From the NCBI RefSeq assembly GCF_030908465.1, contig NZ_CP133078.1, positions 1,178,001 to 1,242,000 of the forward strand: DNA of 64,000 nt, given 5' to 3'. The translations under genes were made by a program, and so were the position numbers. This document shows, piece by piece, positions 43,757-52,982 of the stretch. Each line of letters opens with the position of its first letter. The first letter of the stretch is position 1. The notes beneath the pieces are model-generated. The model was not told where the DNA came from. It saw nothing but the letters and a program-made list of their open reading frames with translations, and searched no databases. Origin of the DNA: Anaerotignum sp. MB30-C6. GTDB taxonomy: Bacteria; Bacillota; Clostridia; Lachnospirales; Anaerotignaceae.

Positions 43757-45940
43757 ATGAAGGAGAAAGCTGGCATTATCAAAAAGCAGTTCATTGGTGT
43801 GAGTTTGATTCTGTTTTTTCTGATTCCTTTTTTTCCTTGCATTGCCTTCGGTCAAAATCCAGAAGCTGTAGCGGTTCTATTTATCCACAATGGTGGACAC
43901 CGTATAACGGATGAAAAAGGGGATGCCAATAGAGCAATTTCTTTTCGTAGAATAGAAATAACAGATATCTTAGAGAATCAGAGAGGTTTTAATGCTGTTG
44001 TAACCACCAACTTACTAGGGAAATCTTCTAGAAGTAGCGTATTTCAAAGAATTATTTACAATGAAAATAAGCCGTTTTGTGGGGAAAAGTATTTCTGGTC
44101 TGTTTTCCAACTTTCGGCTGGTATAAGCAATTGCCAAGTACGTGAAGCGTTTCATGGGCCTATGTCCTTTAAAGAAAGGTCCTTTTCCATCGTGGGTTAC
44201 GCCTACGAAAATCCTATTTTTATAATAATCGTTGTTGCTACTTTATTTATATTGATTATTTTGGCTATCGTCGTCATCTTCCTGAGTAAAAAACGGAGTC
44301 AAGAAAATGCAATGCTGATGGAGGAAAAAAGACGAAATCAGTTACTCATTGACGCATTAGAAGTAGCAGAGAAGGCCGATGCTGCCAAGAGCCAATTTCT
44401 TTCACGAGTTTCCCATGAAATGCGGACGCCGTTGAATGCGATCATTGGGTTTATTGCCTTGGCCAAGGAAACTGATGGGAAGCAAGTGTATCAATATTTA
44501 CATAATTCTGAGATAGCAGCAAAGCAACTGTTATCTGTAATTAACGATGTGTTGGATATGTCCATTATCGAATCGGGAAAAATTAGAATTGCAAATGATC
44601 CATTTCATTTTAAACAAGTAATCCAGTCTATTTCAGCAATCTATGACGCCCAGTGCCAAGATAAAGGGTTGTTTTTTGAGACGCAGATTTTATCTCCAAT
44701 AGACGAATGGCTGGTAGGTGATCAGCTACGTTTAAACCAAATATTATTAAATTTATTAGGGAACGCCGTAAAATTTACAGAGGAAAATAGTATTTACTTT
44801 AAAATAAGGCGGCTTGCTCCCAAGGCAGATAAAGTTTTTATTCGCTTTGAGATTAAGGATACGGGCTGCGGTATGACGAAGGAGATGCAAAAACGCTTAT
44901 TTAAACCCTTTGAGCAGGAAAGTTCCGTGACTGCCCAAAAGTTTGGAGGGAGTGGGTTAGGCCTTTCCATTGTAAAAAATCTGATAACTTTGATGGATGG
45001 TGCCGTCAGCGTAAGGAGTAAGGCAAACAAAGGCTCCACCTTTACTGTGGACATACCCTTTACAATTAGTGTTGAGAACCCAACTTACTTTCCCACACCT
45101 GAATTTAGAAAGCTACGAGTTCTTGTGATAAACAATGACACCGAAGAATGTAAATATATTTCAGAGGTGCTAAATCAACTAGGAATTTTCAACACCTATG
45201 TGGCAGAATGTGAAGATGTCATCACAATTTTGGAACGGGGAATTGGCCCTAGCGAAAAGTACAACGTTTGCTTAATAGACTGGAAAATTTCATTACCCCA
45301 TCGTCTAGAAGTTATTTGTGGAATCCGTCAGGTTTCTGGGAAGGATATTTGCATTGTGGTTGCTTCCTCTTATATAAACGAACAAGAAACTAAGAAGATG
45401 AAAGGAATTGGTGCTGATCTATTTATTTTTAAGCCGTTATTCCAATCAACCATTTATGAGTTGATAACTAAAATTACAGGAGAGGAGCCTACTGCACAAT
45501 CTGAACCAGCCCCACAAGCTGAATTTTTATTAAAAAGCTTAGTGGGAATGCGTGTTTTGCTTGCTGAGGACAACGCAATGAACTGTATGGTTGCCCAAGG
45601 AGTTTTGAAGAAATTTGGGGTTGAAAGCGATGTGGTTGAAGACGGTGCCCTTGCCCTACAAAAATTTATTTTTTCGAAAAAAGGGTATTATGATGCAATT
45701 TTGATGGATATTCAAATGCCCAATATGGATGGTTTTCAAGCATCAAAAGCGATCAGAGAATCTTCGCACCCCGACGCCAAAAAAATCTATATTATTGCTC
45801 TTACAGCCAATGCATTTGATGAAGATATAGCCAAATCCTTTTCCCACGGGATGAATGACCATGTGTCTAAGCCTATTGACACAGAGGAATTGTATATTTC
45901 TTTATTAAGGGCATTGGAAAAAAGAGAGGAGGGCATCTAA
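43757..45940 (+). CDS. Hybrid sensor histidine kinase with two receiver domains
   Basis: 727 residues from the ATG at 43757 (GAAAGGAAG site). Signal-anchor (about 5-30), a short extracellular part of about 115 residues, and a transmembrane helix (about 152-178). HisKA with His220 in SHEMRTPLNAI and an ATPase domain (NLLGNAVKF; DTGCGM; GGSGLGLSI) follow. A first receiver-like domain has LIDWK in place of the usual D-x-x-M-P region. A full second receiver has Asp651 in ILMDIQMPNMDG. The external part is shorter than ligand-binding modules usually found in this position. An Hpt protein and a REC-EAL protein follow, making a phosphorelay to c-di-GMP breakdown. Confidence 0.92.
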   Translation: MKEKAGIIKKQFIGVSLILFFLIPFFPCIAFGQNPEAVAVLFIHNGGHRITDEKGDANRAISFRRIEITDILENQRGFNAVVTTNLLGKSSRSSVFQRIIYNENKPFCGEKYFWSVFQLSAGISNCQVREAFHGPMSFKERSFSIVGYAYENPIFIIIVVATLFILIILAIVVIFLSKKRSQENAMLMEEKRRNQLLIDALEVAEKADAAKSQFLSRVSHEMRTPLNAIIGFIALAKETDGKQVYQYLHNSEIAAKQLLSVINDVLDMSIIESGKIRIANDPFHFKQVIQSISAIYDAQCQDKGLFFETQILSPIDEWLVGDQLRLNQILLNLLGNAVKFTEENSIYFKIRRLAPKADKVFIRFEIKDTGCGMTKEMQKRLFKPFEQESSVTAQKFGGSGLGLSIVKNLITLMDGAVSVRSKANKGSTFTVDIPFTISVENPTYFPTPEFRKLRVLVINNDTEECKYISEVLNQLGIFNTYVAECEDVITILERGIGPSEKYNVCLIDWKISLPHRLEVICGIRQVSGKDICIVVASSYINEQETKKMKGIGADLFIFKPLFQSTIYELITKITGEEPTAQSEPAPQAEFLLKSLVGMRVLLAEDNAMNCMVAQGVLKKFGVESDVVEDGALALQKFIFSKKGYYDAILMDIQMPNMDGFQASKAIRESSHPDAKKIYIIALTANAFDEDIAKSFSHGMNDHVSKPIDTEELYISLLRALEKREEGI

Positions 45941-45941
45941 A

Positions 45942-46304
45942 ATGAATAGCGAAGTTTTAAAAAATGCAGGAATTGATGTAGAGAAGGGCGTGACTCGCTT
46001 TCTTGGCGATAGGCAGCTATTTGAAAACATCTTACTAACTTTTCTAGAAGATGAAACATTTAACAAGGGGAAAAATGCGCTGAAAAAAGAAGACTATAAG
46101 GACTTATACGAGTGTATACATACCCTGAAGGGGGTAGCGGGCAATACTGATATGACACAGCTATTCCGCACCACGGGTGTGTTATGTGATTATCTTAGAA
46201 AAAATCAAACAGTGGAAGTAAAGGAAGTTAATTCTCTTTTTAATGAAGTGGAGGAAGCCTATCATTCTGTTTTGGCAGGTATTATTGCTGCAAGGGAGGT
46301 ATAA
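45942..46304 (+). CDS. Hpt phosphotransfer protein
   Basis: 120 residues, one nucleotide after the kinase stop. Helical bundle with the phosphoacceptor His60 in CIHTLKGVAGNT. It links the kinase receiver to the REC domain of the next gene, 2 nt downstream. Confidence 0.92.
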   Translation: MNSEVLKNAGIDVEKGVTRFLGDRQLFENILLTFLEDETFNKGKNALKKEDYKDLYECIHTLKGVAGNTDMTQLFRTTGVLCDYLRKNQTVEVKEVNSLFNEVEEAYHSVLAGIIAAREV

Positions 46305-46306
46305 AA

Positions 46307-48847
46307 ATGGCGAATACAGAAGTTAACAAGAAAACCATTCTAATTGCCGACGATGCTGAAATAAATCGTTTACTTTTGAAAAAGATATTTGGTGAGGAAT
46401 ACTTCATTGAAGAAGCAGCGAACGGACTTGAGGCACTGCAAAAGCTTCGGGAAATGCCCGAAATAGCCGTTTTGATATTAGATATTATGATGCCAAAACT
46501 GGATGGGTTTGGCGTGCTTGAAGTGATGCAAAAAGATGAGCATCTTCGAACCATACCAACGGTAGTGATTACAGCAAATAATGAGGAAGATACACAGATT
46601 AGGGCATTGTCTGGTGGTGCTACTGACGTATTGACAAAGCCTTTTAGTTCTCAAATCATTATGCACCGAATTAAAAATATTATGACACGTAGGGAAGCGG
46701 AAAAGCTTGCGGAACAGAATAGAGCTTATAAGAGAGAGTTGCGTTTGATGTATACAGACGAAAAATCTGGGCTGTACAACAAAAATGCATTTCATCGCTA
46801 TACAGCGAGGATGTTGGAAAAAAATCACCACAAAAAATTTCTTTTATTCCGATGGGATATAGACAACTTTAAGGTGTTTAACGATTGGTTTGGTACCGAG
46901 GTTGGAGATGAGTATTTAAAAAAAATTGGGGATTTTTATCGAAAATATGGAAAGCAAAACACGGCGCTTATGACTTATGCCAGATATGATGCGGATCATT
47001 TTGTCTGTTGTCAAGAGGCTGAGGGCTTTAACCCAGAAGCAATCACAAAAATCATTGATGAATATATGGGGCAGCTAAAAAATTTAGATTTTGAGTATAC
47101 CCCCCGCGTGGGAATTTATATGATAAACGACCCTACGCTGGATGTAGCCTTAATGTGTGATCGGGCTTTGCTTGCACTTCGTTCGATTAAGGATAGTTAC
47201 GGAAAACGATTTGCGTGGTTTGACGACTCCATGCGGGAGTCTATGATTGAACAACAGGAAATTGTAAACGAAATGGAATTTGCCTTAAAGGACGGACAGT
47301 TTTCGGCCTATCTTCAGCCCCAGTATAATTACGATAACGGCAGGCTCATTGGAGCGGAGGCTTTGGTGCGTTGGAAGCACCCCGTAAAGGGTGATATTAT
47401 GCCTAGTAAGTTTATTCCTTTGTTTGAGCGCAACGGTTTCATCTCGAAACTAGATGAATATATTTGGGAGCAAATTTGTATTTTACTGAGGAAATGGAAG
47501 GATGAGGGTATTCCTTTGGTTCCAATTTCTGTGAATGTTTCTCGCAGGGATATCTATAATCCCCATCTTTTTGGAAACATCCTTGCCTTACTGGGGAAGT
47601 ATAACTTAGATCCTGCTTTGTTGCACCTAGAAATTACGGAAAGTGCCTACACCCAAAATGCAGAGCAGCTGGTGACAACCGTCAATCTTCTTAGAAGTCA
47701 TGGGTTGAAGGTTCACATGGACGACTTTGGCAGTGGGTATTCTTCCCTTAGTATGTTGCAAGATGTTCCCGTAGACCTTCTAAAACTCGATATGCGTTTT
47801 CTTGGGAACGATTATAAGGAAGAAAGAAGCGGGAATATTCTCAATGCTGTTGTACGAATGGCGACTGCGTTACAACTTCCTGTCCTTGCTGAGGGCGTAG
47901 AGACAAAGGAACAAGCAGATTTTTTAAGGAGCATTGGATGCTTACGTATGCAAGGGTATTTTTTCGCAAGGCCAATGCCCACTGAAGAATTTGAAGAATT
48001 GTTAACCAGTGTAAATACAACGTCATTTTTGGGGGATAGTTTTGTTGAAAGCATAGAAGGATCTGTGAATTTTTTAAGCTTCTCTTTTCAGTCTGCTCTG
48101 CTTTTTAATAGTTTTGTTGGTGGGGCAGCAGTGGCGGAGTATGATAAAAGAAATGAGACTTTTGTTACCCTTCGGATTAATGACCAGTTTTTAACGGAAA
48201 TAGGTACCGATAGAACCCAATATATGGAGCGTGGTCAGAGCGTTTTTGACTACTATGAAAACGAGAATAAACAAATTGTACTTGATATGCTAAACGAGGC
48301 AATCGCCACAGATAAAGAGGCTTGCTGCGAAGTTTTAACAAGAGTTACGAAAAAATCAGATGAGTACAGGTGGCTTAAGTTACGAACCAGACTTCTTGTT
48401 GCTAGTTCAAACAGACATATTCTTTATGTAGTTGTTGAAAATATTACGTGTAGTAAAGAAAAAACTATTGCATACGAAGATATGGTAGAAAAGTTGACTA
48501 CATTAACCAATAATATCCCAGGTGGAATTGGGATCTTTGAAGTGGCAGATAAGATGCAGCTAGTTTATTGCAATGACACTATGGCAGTAATGTTTGGATA
48601 TACCCATGAGGAATTTATGCAAAAGTTTGCCAACAGCTTTATTGCATCAATCCATCCTCAGGATAGAGAGGTTGTAGAAAAAAGTTTCAGCTGTCTTTTG
48701 AATGAGAAAAAACTAGTTGAAAATTGCAAATACAGACAGATCTGCAAAGATGGTAGTTGGCGGTGGGTTAACATGTATGGGCGGTTAATGGCAGTAGACG
48801 GAAGAATCCCGCGTATATGTGCTTTGATTATGGATACCAATACTTGA
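46307..48847 (+). CDS. Response regulator with degenerate GGDEF, EAL and PAS domains (c-di-GMP phosphodiesterase)
   Basis: 846 residues. REC (phospho-Asp59 in LILDIMMPKLDG). A GGDEF-fold domain whose signature reads RYDADHF, so it is not a cyclase but may bind GTP. An EAL domain (about 325-565) with EALVRW at 351, SVNVSR, LEITES, MDDFGSGYSS, LLKLD and AEGVET all intact, so it should hydrolyse c-di-GMP. Two further PAS-like regions follow (about 570-700 and 725-846). It is probably switched by phosphorelay from the upstream kinase. Confidence 0.93.
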   Translation: MANTEVNKKTILIADDAEINRLLLKKIFGEEYFIEEAANGLEALQKLREMPEIAVLILDIMMPKLDGFGVLEVMQKDEHLRTIPTVVITANNEEDTQIRALSGGATDVLTKPFSSQIIMHRIKNIMTRREAEKLAEQNRAYKRELRLMYTDEKSGLYNKNAFHRYTARMLEKNHHKKFLLFRWDIDNFKVFNDWFGTEVGDEYLKKIGDFYRKYGKQNTALMTYARYDADHFVCCQEAEGFNPEAITKIIDEYMGQLKNLDFEYTPRVGIYMINDPTLDVALMCDRALLALRSIKDSYGKRFAWFDDSMRESMIEQQEIVNEMEFALKDGQFSAYLQPQYNYDNGRLIGAEALVRWKHPVKGDIMPSKFIPLFERNGFISKLDEYIWEQICILLRKWKDEGIPLVPISVNVSRRDIYNPHLFGNILALLGKYNLDPALLHLEITESAYTQNAEQLVTTVNLLRSHGLKVHMDDFGSGYSSLSMLQDVPVDLLKLDMRFLGNDYKEERSGNILNAVVRMATALQLPVLAEGVETKEQADFLRSIGCLRMQGYFFARPMPTEEFEELLTSVNTTSFLGDSFVESIEGSVNFLSFSFQSALLFNSFVGGAAVAEYDKRNETFVTLRINDQFLTEIGTDRTQYMERGQSVFDYYENENKQIVLDMLNEAIATDKEACCEVLTRVTKKSDEYRWLKLRTRLLVASSNRHILYVVVENITCSKEKTIAYEDMVEKLTTLTNNIPGGIGIFEVADKMQLVYCNDTMAVMFGYTHEEFMQKFANSFIASIHPQDREVVEKSFSCLLNEKKLVENCKYRQICKDGSWRWVNMYGRLMAVDGRIPRICALIMDTNT

Positions 48848-48960
48848 TCTAAAAAAGAAATGGTCGTTTGAAAGAAGGTTACCTTATTTCTCATTTGAAT
48901 TTTTGTTAGAAAACAGCTTGGGCTAAAATAAATTACATAATTCTAGTCTAGGTAAAATGA

Positions 48961-49003
48961 AAAAGCCAAACCATCTCAATTTATGAGATGGTTTGGCTTT
49001 TTG
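48961..49003. terminator. Bidirectional terminator between the EAL gene and iclR
   Basis: Perfect 18-bp stem beginning AAAAGCCAAACCATCTCA with a 5-nt loop and T or A runs on each side, between convergent genes. Confidence 0.95.
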
Positions 49004-49027
49004 TTTTTACTTTGAAAAATGAAGCCC

Positions 49028-49828
49028 TTATCTGTAACCCAAATACATAGATAATTTTTCGCAAGTGCTTTTTAGTTTCGGCAATACAGCATCAATTTTA
49101 TTTTGAACCATTCGCTCCGAAGGGCCGCTGACACTAATTCCCGCAACTAGGTTTCCACTGTAATCATATACAGGGATGGCTACACAGATTAAACCAACAT
49201 AAAACTCTTCATTATCAATGGAGTAACCGTTTTTCGTAATCTTACTAAGCTCAGGAAACATTTTCTCCGCTGTAGTAATGGTATTGTTTGTATAGTTTAC
49301 GACTTCTACGTGGTTAAAATAATCCTTCACCTCTTGTACTGAGAAGGTGGATAAAAACAATTTCCCGATGGCTGTACAATATAAGGGTTCATTACCACCT
49401 ATATTTACGTTTGCACGAATTTTAATATTAGGCTCAGCCTTATACAAAATAACAATGCTGTTGTTGTTCACAATACCAAAGTTAACTGTTTCAGAGCACT
49501 CGTTACAAAGTTCTTCCAATAAAGGATAGAAGTTTGTATTGTTCAAGGAATGCTGAAAGGGCACAGAACTTCCGATATCATAAATACCCCAGCCCAGCTT
49601 ATATGAAGAAGTAGAATAAGTTTTTTCCACAAAGTTATAGGCTAAAAGGGTATCTAGTAGTCTGTGAACGGTACTTTTTCCCATATTTAAGTATTCACTC
49701 AACTCCGCAATGCTTACCCCATCGGCAGAAGCATTATTTTTTATATATAATAAAACGTCAAGAGCTTTCCCTAAAGTTTGAACGGGATATTTGGGCTTGT
49801 AGCTAGAATTTTCCATATAGTTAGACAT
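49028..49828 (-). CDS. IclR family transcriptional regulator
   Basis: 266 residues from the ATG at 49828 (GAGGTGA site). An N-terminal extension of ten residues in the open frame lacks a ribosome site. Winged helix: VQTLGKALDVLLYI, VSIAELSEYLNMGKSTVHRLLDTL. The ligand domain has PLYCTAIGKLFLS and the GLICVAIPVYD-SGNLVAGISVSGP motif. It is divergent from the 2-oxoacid:ferredoxin oxidoreductase operon and probably controls it. Palindromes lie at its own start (49843-49859) and inside the operon promoter. Confidence 0.92.
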   Translation of the reverse strand: MSNYMENSSYKPKYPVQTLGKALDVLLYIKNNASADGVSIAELSEYLNMGKSTVHRLLDTLLAYNFVEKTYSTSSYKLGWGIYDIGSSVPFQHSLNNTNFYPLLEELCNECSETVNFGIVNNNSIVILYKAEPNIKIRANVNIGGNEPLYCTAIGKLFLSTFSVQEVKDYFNHVEVVNYTNNTITTAEKMFPELSKITKNGYSIDNEEFYVGLICVAIPVYDYSGNLVAGISVSGPSERMVQNKIDAVLPKLKSTCEKLSMYLGYR

Positions 49829-49842
49829 TTGTGTCACCTCAA

Positions 49843-49859
49843 AATGTATTCGATACATT
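49843..49859. promoter_or_regulatory. Palindrome at the iclR 5' end
   Basis: AATGTAT-TCG-ATACATT, a perfect 17-bp palindrome just upstream of the iclR ribosome site, a candidate autoregulatory operator. Confidence 0.45.
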
Positions 49860-49907
49860 AATTATAGTTGAAATAATATGTTTTGTAAACAAAAACCAGA
49901 AAAATAT

Positions 49908-50116
49908 TATAATAAATAGAACGGTGGTCTTATTTTTAGAATTAAAAGTAATTTAGACTGAGAAAGACAAATACACAAGGGCACCTTTTATAGAAATTAA
50001 TGTAAAAATAGAACTTCCACAAGAAGATCTGAGTTTTCTGTTTATTAATAGTTAAGTAGAAAGTTAGCCAAAGAATTTCTGAAATAAACCAGAAAATCTT
50101 TGGCTAATTTTTTTTT
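49908..50116 (+). ncRNA. Candidate untranslated transcript between iclR and the oxidoreductase operon
   Basis: A TATAAT at 49908-49913 (weak -35 TTGTAA) and a strong terminator at 50064-50116 frame about 190 nt with no ORF. The terminator arms are TTAGCCAAAGA-ATTTCTG and CAGAAAA-TCTTTGGCTAA, followed by nine T residues. A terminator with no gene in front of it is the main evidence. Confidence 0.35.
50064..50116 (+). terminator. Strong terminator upstream of the oxidoreductase operon
   Basis: 18-nt arms with near-perfect pairing, 8-nt loop, nine T residues. It lies 145 nt upstream of the operon promoter. Confidence 0.92.
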
Positions 50117-50260
50117 GAAATACAAAAAAGGGAGAAAACCCAATGTTTATAAGGGTTCTTATGGTTTAGATATGGAGGGGGAAGAACCTTTACTGAATTT
50201 TTAACAAACTTTTTGAAGTTTGTCACAATAAATTATAGTAAATTTTTCGACAGATTATTA

Positions 50261-50337
50261 TTGACTTATAGAATTGCGTTCTATATAATGAACTCATAAA
50301 AGTTCTAATATTGCAAACGACGTTCTAATAAATAGAA
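50261..50337 (+). promoter_or_regulatory. Promoter and operators of the 2-oxoacid:ferredoxin oxidoreductase operon
   Basis: TTGACT (50261-50266), 17 nt, TATAAT (50284-50289). The spacer is filled by the palindrome TATAGAA-TTGCG-TTCTATA (50267-50285), and TTCTA/TAGAA arms recur at 50323-50337. A protein on the palindrome would cover the -10 box, so repression by the divergent IclR protein is likely. Confidence 0.75.
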
Positions 50338-50386
50338 TGAAGCGGTATAATCCAACCCAACCAAACAAGAAAGTGAGGCTTAGATA

Positions 50387-50599
50387 ATGAACAGAGTTAC
50401 AATCAATGAAGAAATCTGTAAAGAATGTGAATACTGTATTACATTCTGCCCCAAGAAAACGATCTTAAAGAAGAAGGATACCCTTAACAAAAAAGGTTAC
50501 TATCCTGCAATTGCAGAAAACCTTGAAGATTGCATCGCTTGCGGCATTTGTGCAACAGTATGTCCTGAAGCAGCAATTAAGGTTGAAAAAGACGTTTAA
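50387..50599 (+). CDS. vorD: 2-oxoacid:ferredoxin oxidoreductase, delta (ferredoxin) subunit
   Basis: 70 residues. Two 4Fe-4S motifs, CKECEYCITFCP and CIACGICATVCPEA. As the first gene of a delta-alpha-beta-gamma set it is the electron outlet of the complex. The set resembles branched-chain (VOR) and 2-oxoglutarate (KOR) enzymes. The 2-oxoacid cannot be fixed by eye. Confidence 0.88.
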   Translation: MNRVTINEEICKECEYCITFCPKKTILKKKDTLNKKGYYPAIAENLEDCIACGICATVCPEAAIKVEKDV

Positions 50600-50616
50600 A
50601 AATAAGGAGGATTAAA

Positions 50617-51663
50617 ATGGCAGAGAAAGTATTTATGCAGGGCAACGAAGCTTTTGCAGAATCAGCAATTAGATCCGGATGTAAATATTTCTTCGGATAC
50701 CCAATTACACCTTCCAGCGAATTGCCTGAATATTATGCGAAAAAAGCACCTACTGAAGATTTGGTGTTCGTTCAGGCTGAAACAGAGGTTTCCGCATTCA
50801 ATATGATTGCAGGTGTTGCTGCAACAGGTAAAAGAGCAATGACAGCAACTTCCGGCCCTGGCTTCAGCCTTGGTTGTGAAGCAATGAGCTATATGGCAGC
50901 TGCTGGCCTTCCTGCAGTTGTTGTAGACGTAATGAGACCCGGTCCTGCTGACGGTGATATCCTTGCAGCACAGGGTGACTACTTCCAGATTGTAAAAGGT
51001 GGCGGTCATGGTGACTACTACACAATCGTTTTAGCTCCTTATTCCGTTCAGGAAATGTCCGATTTCGGTAGATTATCTTTCGAACTCGCAGAAAAATATA
51101 GAAACCCTGTTGTTGTTGCAAGTGATGGTATGCTTTCCAAAATGATGGAAAACGTTGAGTTGCCAGAAAAGATTGAAGTGGAAAACAACTTCGATTGGGC
51201 TATCACAGGTGCAAAGGGCAGAGAACACAACGTTATCACAACTTGTGCTTTAGGACCCGAACAGTGGGAACAATTCAACTTGGATCTTCAGGCAAAATTT
51301 AACCTTATCCAGGAAAATGAACAGAGATGGGAAGAATTCCAGACAGAAGATGCAGACGTAATCATTGTTGCATACGGTAGTGTTGCAAGAATTGCGTTAA
51401 CAGCAATTAAGATTGCAAGAGAAAACGGCATCAAAGTTGGCATGATTAGACCTATTACTTTGTGGCCTTTCCCTAAAAAAGCATTTGACAAGTATCCTGA
51501 CAAAGACTATTTCGTAGTTGAGCTGAGTGCAGGTCAGATGGTTGAAGACGTTAAGCTTTCTGTAAAAGATAAAGAAAGAGTAGAATTCTACGGCAGACTT
51601 GGTGGTATTTCACCAACTCCTCAGGAATTATTCGAAAAGATGAAAGAATTGTACACAAAGTAA
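50617..51663 (+). CDS. vorB: 2-oxoacid:ferredoxin oxidoreductase, alpha subunit (VorB/KorA type)
   Basis: 348 residues, AAGGAGG site. Pyrimidine-binding domain of the thiamine-diphosphate enzyme: GNEAFAESAIRSGCKYFFGYPITPSSELPEY, the glutamate in QAETEVSAFNM and TATSGPGFSL. The C-terminal domain has VAYGSVAR and GMIRPITLWPFP. It converts a 2-oxoacid plus CoA to acyl-CoA, CO2 and reduced ferredoxin. Confidence 0.92.
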   Translation: MAEKVFMQGNEAFAESAIRSGCKYFFGYPITPSSELPEYYAKKAPTEDLVFVQAETEVSAFNMIAGVAATGKRAMTATSGPGFSLGCEAMSYMAAAGLPAVVVDVMRPGPADGDILAAQGDYFQIVKGGGHGDYYTIVLAPYSVQEMSDFGRLSFELAEKYRNPVVVASDGMLSKMMENVELPEKIEVENNFDWAITGAKGREHNVITTCALGPEQWEQFNLDLQAKFNLIQENEQRWEEFQTEDADVIIVAYGSVARIALTAIKIARENGIKVGMIRPITLWPFPKKAFDKYPDKDYFVVELSAGQMVEDVKLSVKDKERVEFYGRLGGISPTPQELFEKMKELYTK

Positions 51664-51678
51664 ATCGGAGGTGAAAAG

Positions 51679-52425
51679 ATGAAGACAGTATATGAAAGAC
51701 CTAAAGTTCTTACAGATGAATATATGAAATATTGCGGTGGCTGCGGTCACGGTATTATCAATAAGTTGATTGCTGAAATCATTGAAGAGGAAAATTTAGC
51801 TGAAAAGGCAATTATGATTTGGCCTATCGGATGTTCCGTATATGCAGACAGATATTTCAACGTAGACTCTGTTTGTGCATTGCACGGTAGAGCGCCTGCA
51901 ACAGGTACAGGTATCAAACGTGCATTGGAAGACAACCTTGTAGTTGTTTACCAGGGTGACGGTGATATGGTTTCTGAAGGCATGGCGGAAATCATGCACG
52001 CAGGCATCAGAGGCGAAAAATTTACAGTAGTTTTCGTAAACAATGCAATTTACGGTATGACAGGTGGCCAGATGGCGCCTACAACATTGATGGAACAGAA
52101 AACAAGCACATCTCCTCAGGGTAGAAGTGCTGACAACGCTGGTTTCCCCGTAAACATGGCTGAAATCATTGGTAGTTTACATGGTTGCCATTACAGCGAA
52201 AGAGTTGCTGTAAACTCTCCTGCAAACATCAGAAAGACAAAAGAAGCGATTAGAAAAGCTTTCAAATATCAGTTAGACGGCAAAGGTTTAAGCTTTGTTG
52301 AGATTGTTTCTCCTTGTCCAACAGGTTGGGGTGTATCACCTGTAAAAGCACTGGACTGGATTGGTGAAACTGTGTTGAACCAGTATCCACTTGGAGTTTT
52401 CAAAGCACCAAAGGAGGGTGAATAA
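51679..52425 (+). CDS. vorA: 2-oxoacid:ferredoxin oxidoreductase, beta subunit
   Basis: 248 residues. Thiamine-diphosphate-binding domain: YCGGCGHGIINK, GCSVYADRYF, HGRAPATGTGIKRA, and the GDGDMVSEGMAEIMHAGIRGEKFTVVFVNNAIYGMTGGQ metal/ThDP motif. Its stop overlaps the gamma start by one base. Confidence 0.93.
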   Translation: MKTVYERPKVLTDEYMKYCGGCGHGIINKLIAEIIEEENLAEKAIMIWPIGCSVYADRYFNVDSVCALHGRAPATGTGIKRALEDNLVVVYQGDGDMVSEGMAEIMHAGIRGEKFTVVFVNNAIYGMTGGQMAPTTLMEQKTSTSPQGRSADNAGFPVNMAEIIGSLHGCHYSERVAVNSPANIRKTKEAIRKAFKYQLDGKGLSFVEIVSPCPTGWGVSPVKALDWIGETVLNQYPLGVFKAPKEGE

Positions 52426-52949
52426 TGAAGAGTGAAATGATTTTCTCAGGAATTGGCGGTCAGGGTACAATTCTGATGGGTAAACTTGTATGTACAGCAG
52501 CAGCGGCAAAAGGTATGAACGTAACCCTTGCTCCTGCTTATGGTCAGGAAAAAAGAGGCGGTAGAGCAAGCTGTCAGGTAGTTCTTTCTAAAGAAATCGG
52601 TTCTCCCGTTATCTCCGAAGCTGACACAATTCTTGTAATGGATGAAGAATCTTTCAAGGATTATGAAAAAAAGGTGAAGGCTGGAGGCACATTAATCATT
52701 AACAGCTCCATGATTAGCCTTACAACAGCAAGAACCGATATTAACGTAGTTGAAATGCCCTTTACTGAGATTGCAACAAATCTTGGCAGCGCAAGATCTT
52801 CCAACATGGTTGCTCTGGGGGCAGTAGTAAAAACCCTCGATATTGTTACTCTTGAAGATGTTAAGGAAGTACTGAGAAAGAAAATGAAGCCTCAATTGGT
52901 TGATGTGAACCTGAAGGCTTTGGAAGCAGGTTATAACTTTACAAAGTAA
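52425..52949 (+). CDS. vorC: 2-oxoacid:ferredoxin oxidoreductase, gamma subunit
   Basis: 174 residues. FSGIGGQGTILMGKLV at the start, YGQEKRGGRASCQVVLS, and LGSARSSNMVALGAV, as in all gamma subunits of the family. It is translationally coupled to the beta gene. RidA follows after 33 nt. Confidence 0.93.
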   Translation: MKSEMIFSGIGGQGTILMGKLVCTAAAAKGMNVTLAPAYGQEKRGGRASCQVVLSKEIGSPVISEADTILVMDEESFKDYEKKVKAGGTLIINSSMISLTTARTDINVVEMPFTEIATNLGSARSSNMVALGAVVKTLDIVTLEDVKEVLRKKMKPQLVDVNLKALEAGYNFTK

Positions 52950-52982
52950 TTGTTAAACAGAATAGAAAGTAGGCGTTTTTCT

